Assembly: GCF_012849055.1 (NCBI RefSeq)
Contig: NZ_CP051677.1
Location: 248,001-312,000 of the forward strand
Reading direction: 5' to 3'
Length of the DNA stretch: 64,000 nt
Source: Spirosoma rhododendri
GTDB taxonomy: Bacteria > Bacteroidota > Bacteroidia > Cytophagales > Spirosomataceae
Shown piece by piece: positions 33,322 through 42,179 of the stretch. The first letter of the stretch is position 1, and every line of letters starts with the position of its first letter. The translations under genes and the position numbers were made by a program. Below the pieces are notes generated by a model. The model ran no database searches. It was given only the letters and a program-made list of their open reading frames with translations, and had not been told where the DNA came from.

Positions 33322-34899
33322 ATGAACAAAAAAGTCATTCTGATTATTCTCGACGGCTGGGGGATTCCGATCAACCCGGCGGTGTCGGCCATCGAAGCGG
33401 CTCATACGCCCTTCATCAACTCGCTCTACGGTAAATACCCGCACAGCACGCTTGAAGCGTCCGGACTGGCGGTTGGCTTACCAGTTGGGCAGATGGGCAA
33501 CTCCGAAGTTGGTCACATGAACCTCGGTGCGGGTCGCATCGTGTATCAGGACCTGGTAAAAATCAACAAAGCCGTCGACGAGCACACGCTTGATAATGAG
33601 CCGATTCTGGTCGACGCACTCAACTTCGCCAAAGCCAACGGCAAAAAAGTACACTTCATCGGGCTGGTGTCTGACGGGGGTGTTCACGCCCATACCGACC
33701 ACCTGAAAGGGCTACTGTCGATTGCGCACGCGCATCAGCTGACCGACGTATTCGTTCACGCCTTCACCGACGGCCGCGACACCGACCCCAAAGGCGGTGT
33801 TGACTACATCTCGGACTTACAGCAGCACATGGCCCAGACCACCGGTCAGATCGCCAGCGTGGTTGGACGCTACTACGCGATGGACCGCGACAATCGCTGG
33901 GAACGGGTAAAAGTGGCGTATGACGCGATGGTGAAGGGCATCGGTCAGCCTATTTCGCCGGACGGCGTCATCAGTGCGCTACAGGCTTCGTACGACGCCG
34001 ACGTAACCGACGAATTCATCAAGCCGCTGATCGTATCACAGCCGACCGGTTCGCCCGTGGCCGTAATCGAGGAGGGTGACGTAGTGCTGTGCTTCAACTT
34101 CCGCACCGACCGGGGCCGCGAAATTACGCAGGCCCTGACGCAGAAAGATTTTCCGGACCAGGGCATGCACAAGCTGGACCTGAACTACATCACAATGACC
34201 AAATACGACGACGAATTTGTGGGCGTAAAGGTCATTTTCGAGAAAGACAACCTGGAAAATACGCTGGGCGAGGTATTGGCCGGAGCGGGTAAAACGCAGA
34301 TTCGCATTGCCGAAACGGAGAAATACCCGCACGTAACGTTCTTCTTTTCGGGCGGCCGCGAAGAGCCGTTTACGGGTGAGAAACGCCTGTTGGCTCCGTC
34401 GCCGAAAGAGATGACCGTCGTTAATGAGCAGGGCGAACAGGTAGTAATTCCCATCAAAACCTACGATCAGAAACCCGAGATGTCGGCCTTCGACATCCGC
34501 GACAAGATTATTCCCGAGCTGGAAAACGCAGAAACGGATTTCGTTTGCCTGAACTTCGCCAATACGGATATGGTGGGCCATACGGGTGTGTTTGAGGCCG
34601 TTGTGAAGGCCGCCGAAACTGCCGATGCCTGCGCGAAAGCCGTTACGGAAGCTGCGTTAGCCCACGGCTATACCACGATCATCATCGCTGACCACGGTAA
34701 CGCCGAGTTTATGCTCAACGAAGACGGGTCGCCCAACACCGCCCACACGACCAACCTCGTGCCGTGCATCCTGGTCGACAACGACTACCACCCCGCCCTG
34801 AACGATGGTAAACTCGCCGATATCGCCCCCACGGTGCTGCAACTGCTCGGCGTACCGCAACCACCGATCATGACGGGCGTGAGCCTGATCAAAGGATAG
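33322..34899 (+). CDS. gpmI: 2,3-bisphosphoglycerate-independent phosphoglycerate mutase
   Basis: The 525-residue enzyme converts 3- to 2-phosphoglycerate. The metal site begins at LIILDGWG, the phosphoserine loop GQMGNSEVGHMNLGAGR gives Ser61, and the second metal cluster is seen in NFANTDMVGHTG and IADHGNAE. TDGRDTDP is also typical. The start ATG 33322 gives MNKKVILIILDGWG; the in-frame upstream sequence is the palindrome at 33239-33295 and is unlikely to be translated. The enzyme feeds enolase, encoded 1 kb upstream. The XisH gene starts two bases after its stop. Confidence 0.97.
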   Translation: MNKKVILIILDGWGIPINPAVSAIEAAHTPFINSLYGKYPHSTLEASGLAVGLPVGQMGNSEVGHMNLGAGRIVYQDLVKINKAVDEHTLDNEPILVDALNFAKANGKKVHFIGLVSDGGVHAHTDHLKGLLSIAHAHQLTDVFVHAFTDGRDTDPKGGVDYISDLQQHMAQTTGQIASVVGRYYAMDRDNRWERVKVAYDAMVKGIGQPISPDGVISALQASYDADVTDEFIKPLIVSQPTGSPVAVIEEGDVVLCFNFRTDRGREITQALTQKDFPDQGMHKLDLNYITMTKYDDEFVGVKVIFEKDNLENTLGEVLAGAGKTQIRIAETEKYPHVTFFFSGGREEPFTGEKRLLAPSPKEMTVVNEQGEQVVIPIKTYDQKPEMSAFDIRDKIIPELENAETDFVCLNFANTDMVGHTGVFEAVVKAAETADACAKAVTEAALAHGYTTIIIADHGNAEFMLNEDGSPNTAHTTNLVPCILVDNDYHPALNDGKLADIAPTVLQLLGVPQPPIMTGVSLIKG

Positions 34900-34901
34900 T
34901 C

Positions 34902-35321
34902 ATGTCCGCGCGGGATCTCTATCATAGCTTAGTCGTGAAAGCCTTGGAAAAAGATGGTTGGCGGATTACCGATGACCCGCTTTATCTGAAGTTTGGTGAC
35001 CGAAAACTTTATGTTGACTTAGGCGCGCAGAATGATACGATTGGAGCCGAACGCGAGGACTATAAGATTGCGGTTGAAATCAAAAGTTTCCTGAGCGTAT
35101 CGCCCGTTGCTGATATGGAAAGTGCCGCAGGCCAGTATGCGTTGTATAAACGTATACTGGCCCTACAACAGCCTGACCGACCGATATACTTGGCCATACC
35201 GCAGCGTGCTTACGTGAATCTATTTCAGAACGAATTCGGTGAACTGGTACGGGATACATTCTCTATCAGTTTACTTATTTTTGATGAAGAAGACGAAACG
35301 ATTATTCAATGGATACCGTGA
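34902..35321 (+). CDS. XisH-family protein (PD-(D/E)xK nuclease fold)
   Basis: The 139-residue protein matches XisH, named for the fdxN-element excision factor of heterocystous cyanobacteria: MSARDLYHSLVVKALEKDGW, then KLYVDLGA and AVEIKSFL. Asp39, Glu59 and Lys61 form a D...ExK nuclease signature. XisH always travels with XisI, whose gene overlaps it by 13 bases here. Homologues in non-cyanobacteria are not tied to heterocyst elements, and their role is unknown; a defence or toxin-like function is speculation. It starts only two bases after gpmI, so expression may be coupled. Base composition is more AT-rich than gpmI, which suggests transfer. Confidence 0.88.
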   Translation: MSARDLYHSLVVKALEKDGWRITDDPLYLKFGDRKLYVDLGAQNDTIGAEREDYKIAVEIKSFLSVSPVADMESAAGQYALYKRILALQQPDRPIYLAIPQRAYVNLFQNEFGELVRDTFSISLLIFDEEDETIIQWIP

Positions 35322-35641
35322 GCCACTACCGTCAGTTAATCCGCCATCAGTTGACTGAGTATGCGTCGTATTCAGTTGGTCAGCCGGTACGGGACGACGT
35401 CGTATTCGATTCAGACCGTGATCGATACATGCTAGTCAGTATGGGATGGGATGGATTAAAACACATTGTTCAGCCCATCATTCGAATTGACATAATCGAT
35501 GAAAAAGTCTGGGTGCAGGAAGATAACACAGATCGGTCGGTTACAGACGCACTCGTTGCAGCGGGAATACCAAAACAGGCTATCGTGCTAGGCTTCCACC
35601 CGGAACATCTCCGCCAGCATACAGGCTACGCAGTTTCTTAA
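35309..35641 (+). CDS. XisI-family protein
   Basis: The 110-residue protein is a full-length XisI: MDTVSHYRQLIRHQLTEYAS, DSDRDRYMLVSMGWDG, HIVQPIIRIDIID and VWVQEDNTDRSVTDALVAAG, ending with the LGFHPEHLRQHTGYA signature. Its start lies inside the end of the XisH gene (13-base overlap), so the two are translated together and probably form a complex. XisI has no known catalytic motif and is likely the regulator of XisH. Confidence 0.9.
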   Translation: MDTVSHYRQLIRHQLTEYASYSVGQPVRDDVVFDSDRDRYMLVSMGWDGLKHIVQPIIRIDIIDEKVWVQEDNTDRSVTDALVAAGIPKQAIVLGFHPEHLRQHTGYAVS

Positions 35642-35657
35642 GCTACCCAAAAAACGA

Positions 35658-35691
35658 CAAACCCCGGTCAGATGGCCGGGGTTTGTTTTTT
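35658..35691. terminator. Bidirectional terminator between XisI and the hydrolase gene
   Basis: CAAACCCCGG (35658-35667) pairs with CCGGGGTTTG (35676-35685), with a T run after it and an A-rich stretch before it. It can stop transcripts from both sides. Confidence 0.85.
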
Positions 35692-35709
35692 CAACGCTTC
35701 GGATAACTC

Positions 35710-36477
35710 TTACTTCACGCTGTCGGCGGCTTCTTTTACTACCTTGAGCACTTCGGCTGGCTTCGATACCATCGGTACGTGGCTGGCGCTGATTTCAGTG
35801 GTTTTTGCATTACCCCGTTTCGCCATCATCCGCTCCAGATCAGGGTTGATAGCACCGTCTTTGGTAGCCACGATGTACCAGCTTGGTTTCTGCTTCCAGG
35901 CTACGTTGCTGGCTTCGGCCTTGAACACAGATTCCGAAGCGGGTGGCTGCGTCGCGAAAATCAACTCCTGCTCGGCCTTGCTTACGTCGCCCGCGAATGC
36001 CTGCATAACACCTTCTTTCGACAGGGTAAGAAAGCCATCAGCCGGTTTCAGGAACGTTCCCAGTTTCGTGGCCGCAGCCTTCGCGCTAAGCGATGGAATT
36101 GTTTCCCCGTTGTCGGGCATCAGGGCCGCTACGTAGACCAGCGCCTTCACTTTCGGGTCGTTGCCCGCTTCGGAAATCACGAAGCCACCCCACGAATGAC
36201 CAACCAGTACAACGTCGCCTTCAGCCCGCGCAATGGCCCGCTTCGTCGCAGCCACGTCGTCTTCCAGCGATGTCGTTGGGTTCTGCACGGAGATAACCGG
36301 ATAGCCACTGGCGAGCAAGGGCGCGATTACTTTACTCCACGACGAGCCATCGGCCCATAATCCGTGTACAAAAACAACGGTCGGTTTTCCATTGGCAGTA
36401 CGAGCCGGAGCCTGACCATTCGCCCATGCGAAAGACAGCAGTGTCAGGGCTAGCGAAACAAAAATCTTCTTGTTCAT
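35710..36477 (-). CDS. Exported alpha/beta-hydrolase
   Basis: The 255-residue protein has a Sec signal peptide (MNKKIFVSLALTLLSFAWANGQ) and an alpha/beta-hydrolase fold: oxyanion region VVFVHGLWADGSSW, nucleophile elbow GHSWGG with Ser95, candidate acid Asp in ATKDGAINPDLER, and His in SASHVPM. The pattern fits small esterase-like hydrolases related to plant methyl-esterases and bacterial homologues. The signal places it in the periplasm. The substrate is not evident. It is convergent with XisI and upstream of a gap before the sucB terminator. Confidence 0.8.
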   Translation of the reverse strand: MNKKIFVSLALTLLSFAWANGQAPARTANGKPTVVFVHGLWADGSSWSKVIAPLLASGYPVISVQNPTTSLEDDVAATKRAIARAEGDVVLVGHSWGGFVISEAGNDPKVKALVYVAALMPDNGETIPSLSAKAAATKLGTFLKPADGFLTLSKEGVMQAFAGDVSKAEQELIFATQPPASESVFKAEASNVAWKQKPSWYIVATKDGAINPDLERMMAKRGNAKTTEISASHVPMVSKPAEVLKVVKEAADSVK

Positions 36478-36562
36478 AGGTTTTAACTGCGAGTGTGTTT
36501 GTCACTAATTCCACAGCTAAATACCAGGTTTAGAACGGCGTATTTTTTACCATTTGTTAAAA

Positions 36563-36593
36563 ACAAAAAAGCGTCTGACTTAGACGCTTTTTT
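36563..36593 (-). terminator. Terminator of the sucA-sucB unit
   Basis: AAAAAAGCGTCT (36565-36576) and AGACGCTTTTTT (36582-36593) form a stem flanked by A and T runs, 19 bases beyond the sucB stop on the minus strand. Confidence 0.85.
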
Positions 36594-36611
36594 GTACGGG
36601 TAATTATTGTC

Positions 36612-38219
36612 TTACATCTCCAGCAGCAGCCGGGCGGGATCTTCGAGGATCTGCTTGACTCGCACCAGGAAGCTAACCGACTCTTTACCGTCGATGATGC
36701 GGTGATCGTACGACAGGGCCAGGTACATAATCGGCCGAACAACGATCTCACCGTTCACCACCACTGGCCGCTCAACGATGTTGTGCATACCGAGAATTGC
36801 CGACTGTGGCGCGTTGATAATCGGCGTCGACAGCATCGACCCGAATGTACCACCGTTGGTGATTGTAAACGTACCACCAGTCATCTGATCGATGGTCAGT
36901 TTGTTGTCGCGGGCCAGACCAGCCAACCGGACAATTTCCTTTTCGATGCCGGCAAAGCTCATCTGCTCAGCGTTCCGAATGACCGGAACAACCAGTCCCC
37001 GTTCCGTCGAAACGGCGATGGAGATATCACAGAAATCGTTGAACACGATGTTGTCGCCGTCGATCTGGGCGTTCACCGCCGGGAAATCTTTCAGCGCGGC
37101 ACAAACGGCTTTAGCGAAGAACGACATGAAGCCAAGCCCAACGCCATGCTTCTCTTTGAACTTGTCTTTGTACTTGTTGCGCAGATCCATCACCGGCTTC
37201 ATGTCGACCTCGTTGAAGGTCGTCAGCATGGCCGTTTCGTTTTTCACCGACACCAGTCGGCGGGCGATGGTCCGACGCAGCGACGTCATCCGCTCGGTGC
37301 GCTGATTACGCGATCCGGCCGGGGCTGGTGCCGCCTGCGGGGCGGGGGCAGCTGGTTTAGCTGGTGCTGCGGGCTTGGCAGCAGGGGCTTCAGCAGGTGC
37401 AGGCGATGCTTTCATCGCATCTTCTTTGGTGATGCGTCCGCCAACGCCACTACCCTGAACGGCCTGTGCTGTTACGCCTTTCTCGTCCAGAATCTTGGCC
37501 GCTGCTGGCGACGGATGGTTGGCCGCGTAGCCATTTTGTCCGTTCGATGCAGCCTGCTGCGCCGGTTCGGCCGCTGGGCGACCAGGTTCAGGCGACGGTG
37601 CCGCAGCGGGTTTGGCCGCACCAGCACTCGTTTCAATTTTAGCAATCAAGGCACCGATGGGCAATGTAGCACCGGCTTCAGCCACGATACGGAGCGTACC
37701 GGCCGCTTCAGCGGGTAATTCAAAGGTGGCTTTATCGGATTCCAGTTCGCACAGCACTTCGTCCAGCGCGACCTGATCGCCGTCTTTCTTGCTCCACGAC
37801 GCGATGGTCACTTCCGTAACCGACTCACCAACAGCGGGAACTTTCATTTCGATTACCTGACCTGCCGACGAAGCAGCGGGAGCAGCTTCTGCCGCCGGGG
37901 CCGGAGCAGCCTCCGCTTTGGGAGCTGGAGCAGGCTCTTCTTTCTGGGCGGCCGGTGCTGCGGGGGCAGCGGCTGGTGCGCTGCCGTTGCCGTCGATGCT
38001 GCAAATGCTGGCACCAATAGGCAACACATCGCCTTCCTGCGCCAGAATGTGCAGTACGCCATCGGCTTCAGCATTCAGTTCGAAGGTGGCTTTGTCAGAT
38101 TCTAATCCGCAAATCACTTCGTCCATCTTCACCGTGTCGCCTTCTTTTTTGTACCAGGTACCAACGGTTACTTCGGTAATCGATTCCCCAACGGGGGGGA
38201 TTTTCATCTCAACGGCCAT
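36612..38219 (-). CDS. sucB: Dihydrolipoyl succinyltransferase, E2 of 2-oxoglutarate dehydrogenase, with two lipoyl domains
   Basis: The 535-residue protein forms the core of the 2-oxoglutarate dehydrogenase complex. Two lipoyl domains lie at about 1-78 and 122-198 with lipoylated Lys43 and Lys163, each in [10 protein letters not shown]. Ala/Pro-rich linkers follow each one. A peripheral subunit-binding domain (about 245-285, [15 protein letters not shown]) and the catalytic acyltransferase domain (about 310-535) complete it, with the active site SYDHRIIDG. The start ATG 38219 gives [14 protein letters not shown]. coli SucB has a single lipoyl domain. sucA lies directly upstream on the same strand, so the two form an operon. 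Confidence 0.94.
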   Translation of the reverse strand: MAVEMKIPPVGESITEVTVGTWYKKEGDTVKMDEVICGLESDKATFELNAEADGVLHILAQEGDVLPIGASICSIDGNGSAPAAAPAAPAAQKEEPAPAPKAEAAPAPAAEAAPAASSAGQVIEMKVPAVGESVTEVTIASWSKKDGDQVALDEVLCELESDKATFELPAEAAGTLRIVAEAGATLPIGALIAKIETSAGAAKPAAAPSPEPGRPAAEPAQQAASNGQNGYAANHPSPAAAKILDEKGVTAQAVQGSGVGGRITKEDAMKASPAPAEAPAAKPAAPAKPAAPAPQAAPAPAGSRNQRTERMTSLRRTIARRLVSVKNETAMLTTFNEVDMKPVMDLRNKYKDKFKEKHGVGLGFMSFFAKAVCAALKDFPAVNAQIDGDNIVFNDFCDISIAVSTERGLVVPVIRNAEQMSFAGIEKEIVRLAGLARDNKLTIDQMTGGTFTITNGGTFGSMLSTPIINAPQSAILGMHNIVERPVVVNGEIVVRPIMYLALSYDHRIIDGKESVSFLVRVKQILEDPARLLLEM

Positions 38220-38234
38220 TATTTCCGGGTTTGT

Positions 38235-38310
38235 AGTTTGTGGTATGTAGTTCATGGTTTGTGCTGCCGGGAGGCAACTTAAACCCTTAAACGAAAAACC
38301 TCAAACTCAT
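38235..38310. repeat. Family C-like degenerate palindrome between sucA and sucB
   Basis: TTTGTAGTTTGTGG, GGTTTG and later AACTTAAACCCTTAAACG and CCTCAAACTC resemble a decayed form of the GTTTAACGTTTAAGG palindromes. Pairing is weak except for TGCTGCC/GGGAGGCA-like bases in the middle. Confidence 0.4.
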
Positions 38311-41088
38311 TTATTCAAATGCACGCCGAACGATATCGGCCTGTTCCTGACTGTGTACTTTCGGATACCCACTGGCGGGTGATGCCGACGCTTTCCGGCC
38401 AATGATCGGAAGGACCATGCCTACACGAAGCAGGTAGGTCCAGTAACCCATATTTTCAGGTTCTTCCTGTACCCAGAATACCTGCGCGTCGGTGTATTTT
38501 GCCAGTTCAGCGTCGATCTGCGTTTTAGGCAGCGGAGCTAGTTGCTCCAGCCGGATGATCGCTACATCGTCGCGCTGATCGGCCTGCTGCTTTTCGAGCA
38601 GATCGTAGTACACCTTACCCGTGCAAAGCAGCACCCGCTTCACCTTCTTGGCATCGACGTAGCTGTCGCCCAGCACTTCCTGGAATGAACCGTTGGTTAG
38701 GTCTTCCAATGGCGAAACCACTTTCGGGTGGCGCAGCAGCGACTTCGGCGACATAATCACCAGTGGCTTACGGAACGCCCACGTCAGTTGCCGACGCATG
38801 ACGTGGAACAGGTTGGCCGGGGTCGTGATGTTGGCCACGACCATGTTGTATTCCGCGTACAGTTGCAGATACCGCTCCGGGCGGGCGTTGGAGTGCTCCG
38901 GTCCCTGCCCTTCGTAGCCGTGCGGCAACAGCATGGTCAGACCATTCTGAATACCCCATTTCGACTCAGCGGCCGAAATAAACTGGTCGATGATGATCTG
39001 CGCGCCGTTCGAGAAATCGCCGAACTGAGCTTCCCAGATCACCAGCGCGTGGGGGTTAGCCATCGCGTAACCGTATTCAAAACCCAGCACGCCGTATTCC
39101 GACAGCAGCGAGTTGTAAATCTGTAGCTTCGTCTGTCCCTCGGCGATATGGTCGAGCGACGAGTATGTTTCGTTTGTTTCGGCGTCGTGCAGTACGGCGT
39201 GGCGGTGCGAGAACGTCCCCCTCTGCACATCCTGCCCGCTCAGACGGACCGGCTTGTTTTCCAGCAGCAGCGACCCATAGGCAAGCAGTTCGGCCGTACC
39301 CCAGTTTACCATCTTGCTGTCGGTCAGCATGGCCTGCCGGTCTTTCAGCAGCTTGTCGATCTGCTTCAGCGGCTTGAATCCTTGCGGCACCGATGTCAGG
39401 GCTTTGCCGATGGTTTCGAGCGTTTCGGCAGGTACGCCCGTCTCCGGCGACTTCTCAAAGTCTTCGGGTTCGGAGTAGCGCAGTTCGGCCCAGTCGAGGT
39501 CGAGCCGCAGCGGTTTGTACGGAATCTCGGCTTTCTGCTTCACCTTGTCGAGCCGCTCCTGAAGCTGCTTCTTGAACTCGGTGTCCATACCCTTCGCCAG
39601 TTCGGCATCCACATCGCCACGCTCGATCAGTGTTTTGTTGTAGAGTTCGCGGGGGTTGTCGTGCTTGTCGATGATGCCGTACATCGTCGGCTGCGTGAAC
39701 TTCGGCTCGTCGGACTCATTGTGTCCGTAGCGTCGGTAGCAGACCATGTCGATAAACACGTCACGCTTGAATTTCTCGCGGAATTCAACGGCCAGTTTGG
39801 CGCAGAAAATTACCGCTTCCGGATCGTCGCCGTTGACGTGAAAAATCGGTGCATCGATGATTTTGGCAACGTCCGAGCAGTAGATCGACGAACGGGCGTC
39901 GTCGAAGTCAGTGGTGAAGCCAACCTGGTTGTTTATAACGAAGTGAACTGTACCGCCGGTTGTGTAGCCGGGCAGTTTGGCCATCTGCGTCACTTCATAG
40001 ACGATACCCTGCCCCGCCACGGCTGCGTCGCCGTGAATCAGAATTGGCATAATCCGGGTGAAGTCGCCGTTGTATTCTTCATCGGCCTGCGCCCGCACGA
40101 AGCCCTCAACCACCGGGTCGACGGTTTCCAGGTGCGACGGGTTAGGGGCCAGTTTCACGCTAATCTCCTTACCGGCCGGGGTATGCAGCAGACTCGAATA
40201 GCCGAGGTGATATTTTACATCGCCATCGCCGTACGCGTGCTGCGGAACGTTACCTTCAAAGCCGTCGAAGATAGCTTCGTAGGACTTACCCATGATGTTC
40301 GACAGCACGTTGAGCCGTCCCCGGTGTGCCATCCCGATCATCACTTCTTCGACACCCAGTTCGGCCGCCTGACTGATGATCGTATCGAGCGCGGGAATGG
40401 TCGACTCACCGCCTTCGAGCGAGAATCGCTTCTGCCCTAGGTATTTCGTGGCCAGGAAGTTTTCGAAAACGGTGGCTTCGTTCAGCTTTTCCAGGATGCG
40501 CTTTTTCTCATCGAGCGACGGGCTGAACTCCAGCGCTTCTTTCTCGATCTTGTTACGCAGCCAGTTTTTCACGTCCATCTCGCGGATGTACATGTACTCG
40601 AAACCGATGTTGCCCGCGTAAATCTTACGCAGCGATTCCATGATCGTGCGAAGCGTGGCGGGTCCGATACCAAGCAGCTTACCCGACTCAAATACGGTGT
40701 CGAGGTCGGCGTCCGACAGGGCGTAGTCGGGCAGGTCGACGCGGGGCTGCCGGTCTTTGCGCTCTTTCAGCGGGTTTGTTTTTGCCAGCAGGTGCCCCCG
40801 CGAGCGGTAGGCTTTGATCAGACTAGCCACTGATACCTCTTTCTCGGCGTGGGTCGCATCGACGGGTTTTGCCGCTGTTGCCGCGCCGTTCGAGGCAACG
40901 CCATTGACGGCGGCACCGTTGGTTTTTCCGTTCCCGTTGGGTTTATCGGTGTAGGTCGAAGAGAAGTCGAATCCCTTGAAAAACTGTTGCCAGCTTTCAT
41001 CGACCGACTGAGGGTCTTTTTTGTAAGACTGATATAGCTGATCGATATAGGCTACATCAGAATTGGCGATATATGAGTACTGATCCAT
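38311..41088 (-). CDS. sucA: 2-oxoglutarate dehydrogenase E1 component
   Basis: The 925-residue thiamine-dependent decarboxylase uses 2-oxoglutarate and passes the succinyl group to the E2 lipoyl arm. Recognisable segments are the N-terminal SYIANSDVAYIDQLYQSYKK, the RSRGHLLAKTNPL region, the active-site IGMAHRGRLNVLSNI, the thiamine-binding GDAAVAGQGIVYE and FINNQVGFTTDF-like stretch, then YRRYGHNESDEP. The C-terminal half has EAQFGDFSNGAQIIIDQFI and LLPHGYEGQGPEHSNARPER. Length is normal for the family. It is followed by sucB after a 91-base gap and preceded by the methylmalonyl-CoA epimerase gene on the same strand. Confidence 0.97.
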   Translation of the reverse strand: MDQYSYIANSDVAYIDQLYQSYKKDPQSVDESWQQFFKGFDFSSTYTDKPNGNGKTNGAAVNGVASNGAATAAKPVDATHAEKEVSVASLIKAYRSRGHLLAKTNPLKERKDRQPRVDLPDYALSDADLDTVFESGKLLGIGPATLRTIMESLRKIYAGNIGFEYMYIREMDVKNWLRNKIEKEALEFSPSLDEKKRILEKLNEATVFENFLATKYLGQKRFSLEGGESTIPALDTIISQAAELGVEEVMIGMAHRGRLNVLSNIMGKSYEAIFDGFEGNVPQHAYGDGDVKYHLGYSSLLHTPAGKEISVKLAPNPSHLETVDPVVEGFVRAQADEEYNGDFTRIMPILIHGDAAVAGQGIVYEVTQMAKLPGYTTGGTVHFVINNQVGFTTDFDDARSSIYCSDVAKIIDAPIFHVNGDDPEAVIFCAKLAVEFREKFKRDVFIDMVCYRRYGHNESDEPKFTQPTMYGIIDKHDNPRELYNKTLIERGDVDAELAKGMDTEFKKQLQERLDKVKQKAEIPYKPLRLDLDWAELRYSEPEDFEKSPETGVPAETLETIGKALTSVPQGFKPLKQIDKLLKDRQAMLTDSKMVNWGTAELLAYGSLLLENKPVRLSGQDVQRGTFSHRHAVLHDAETNETYSSLDHIAEGQTKLQIYNSLLSEYGVLGFEYGYAMANPHALVIWEAQFGDFSNGAQIIIDQFISAAESKWGIQNGLTMLLPHGYEGQGPEHSNARPERYLQLYAEYNMVVANITTPANLFHVMRRQLTWAFRKPLVIMSPKSLLRHPKVVSPLEDLTNGSFQEVLGDSYVDAKKVKRVLLCTGKVYYDLLEKQQADQRDDVAIIRLEQLAPLPKTQIDAELAKYTDAQVFWVQEEPENMGYWTYLLRVGMVLPIIGRKASASPASGYPKVHSQEQADIVRRAFE

Positions 41089-41278
41089 GACGGTGGCGCG
41101 TCGTTGTTTTGAGGGGCAAAGGTAGCGTATCGTTCAGATACTTAACCGCAAAATTTATGGTTTTTATCCTATAAAATACCGCTGTCGGCGCGCTTACAGG
41201 CATAACGCCATTGGGTACCGTTTAGTTGAGATTTCAATGGGGCCGCTCCGACTCCCGCCTGACGTGAAATTCCAGACG

Positions 41279-41686
41279 TCAGCTGTGTTTTTCCTGACAC
41301 AGTTCAATCAGGACGCCGTTGGTGGTTTTGGGGTGCAGAAAGCACACCAGCTTATTGTCGGCACCGGGCTTTGGCTGATCGCTGAGCAGGGTAAATCCTT
41401 CGCTTTTCAGCCGTTCCATTTCCGCCTGAATATCATCGACTTCAACCGCAATATGGTGAACACCCTCGCCCCGCTTTTCCAGAAAACGTGCAATTGCGCT
41501 GTCGGGATTGGCGGCTTCAAGCAGTTCAAGCTTGGTCTGGTTGATGCGAAAAAAGGAGGTCGTCACACCTTCCGATTCGACGGTTTCCTGCTTGTAGGGC
41601 GGCACATTGAGCAGTCGGGCGAACAGGTCGTTGGCCTGCGCCAGGTCGCGAACGGCGATGCCTATATGTTCGATGTTGGTAAGCAT
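41279..41686 (-). CDS. mce: Methylmalonyl-CoA epimerase
   Basis: The 135-residue protein has two VOC (glyoxalase-type) modules with metal ligands in the expected places: His in IEHIGIAVRDL, His in EGVHHIAVEVDD and Glu in GVLIELCQE. The mid-segment FFRINQTKLELLEAANPDS is typical of the epimerase. It links propionyl-CoA or succinyl-CoA metabolism by interconverting the two methylmalonyl-CoA epimers. The start ATG 41686 (MLTNIEHIGIAV) is where homologues begin. It lies about 190 bases before sucA on the same strand, which fits a shared succinyl-CoA pool, and is divergent from the IscA-type gene. Confidence 0.92.
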   Translation of the reverse strand: MLTNIEHIGIAVRDLAQANDLFARLLNVPPYKQETVESEGVTTSFFRINQTKLELLEAANPDSAIARFLEKRGEGVHHIAVEVDDIQAEMERLKSEGFTLLSDQPKPGADNKLVCFLHPKTTNGVLIELCQEKHS

Positions 41687-41765
41687 AGCGGGTAAGAACT
41701 TTTCTGATTGGGGGTAAGTTAAGGAAGTAACGACTAATTCGCCGTCGGCAGACGCACAATCAACC

Positions 41766-42092
41766 ATGGTTACGGTTTCAGACATAGCAAAAGACAAGAT
41801 TATCGAACTGCGCCAGAAAGAAGGCTATACCGACAATTATTCGATTCGGGTAGCTGTGCAGGGTGGTGGCTGTTCGGGCCTGATGTACGACCTGCAATTC
41901 GACACAGCGCAGCAGCCTACTGACCACGTCGTCGAAGACAAGGGCATCAAAATTCTGGTCGACCGGAAGAGCCTGCTTTATCTGGCCGGTACCGAACTCG
42001 ACTTCTCCGACGGCCTCAACGGCAAAGGTTTCCAATTCAAGAATCCCAACGCGAGCCGTACCTGCGGCTGTGGCGAAAGCTTCGCGGTATAG
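41766..42092 (+). CDS. Iron-sulfur cluster assembly protein, HesB/IscA/ErpA family
   Basis: The 108-residue A-type carrier has the three conserved cysteines: Cys36 in GGGCSGL, and Cys100 and Cys102 in TCGCGESF. MVTVSDIAKDKIIELRQ and YLAGTELDFSDGLNGKGFQF are standard for the family. It receives and hands over [2Fe-2S] or [4Fe-4S] clusters in the cytoplasm. It is a single gene followed by a terminator. Whether it plays the IscA, ErpA or SufA role cannot be told from the sequence. Confidence 0.93.
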   Translation: MVTVSDIAKDKIIELRQKEGYTDNYSIRVAVQGGGCSGLMYDLQFDTAQQPTDHVVEDKGIKILVDRKSLLYLAGTELDFSDGLNGKGFQFKNPNASRTCGCGESFAV

Positions 42093-42126
42093 AGTGACTG
42101 TCAAATAGCGTCTTGCTGTTTGAGAC

Positions 42127-42158
42127 AGAAAAAACACCGCTGACAACGGTGTTTTTTT
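42127..42158 (+). terminator. Terminator after the IscA-type gene
   Basis: AACACCG and CGGTGTT form a stem separated by CTGACAA and are followed by seven or more T residues. An A run before it could let it serve the minus-strand lipoprotein gene too. Confidence 0.85.
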
Positions 42159-42179
42159 GTTTTCTACGGGGCGATCTAG

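Noticed and set aside
34902..35641. XisH/XisI as evidence for an excisable element
   Set aside because: No recombinase (XisF/XisA-like), no direct repeats and no interrupted gene are seen around them. The names reflect cyanobacterial history only.
39148..40440. 430-codon plus-strand frame inside sucA
   Set aside because: Antisense to a highly conserved E1 gene. No homology signal and the composition is that of a shadow frame.
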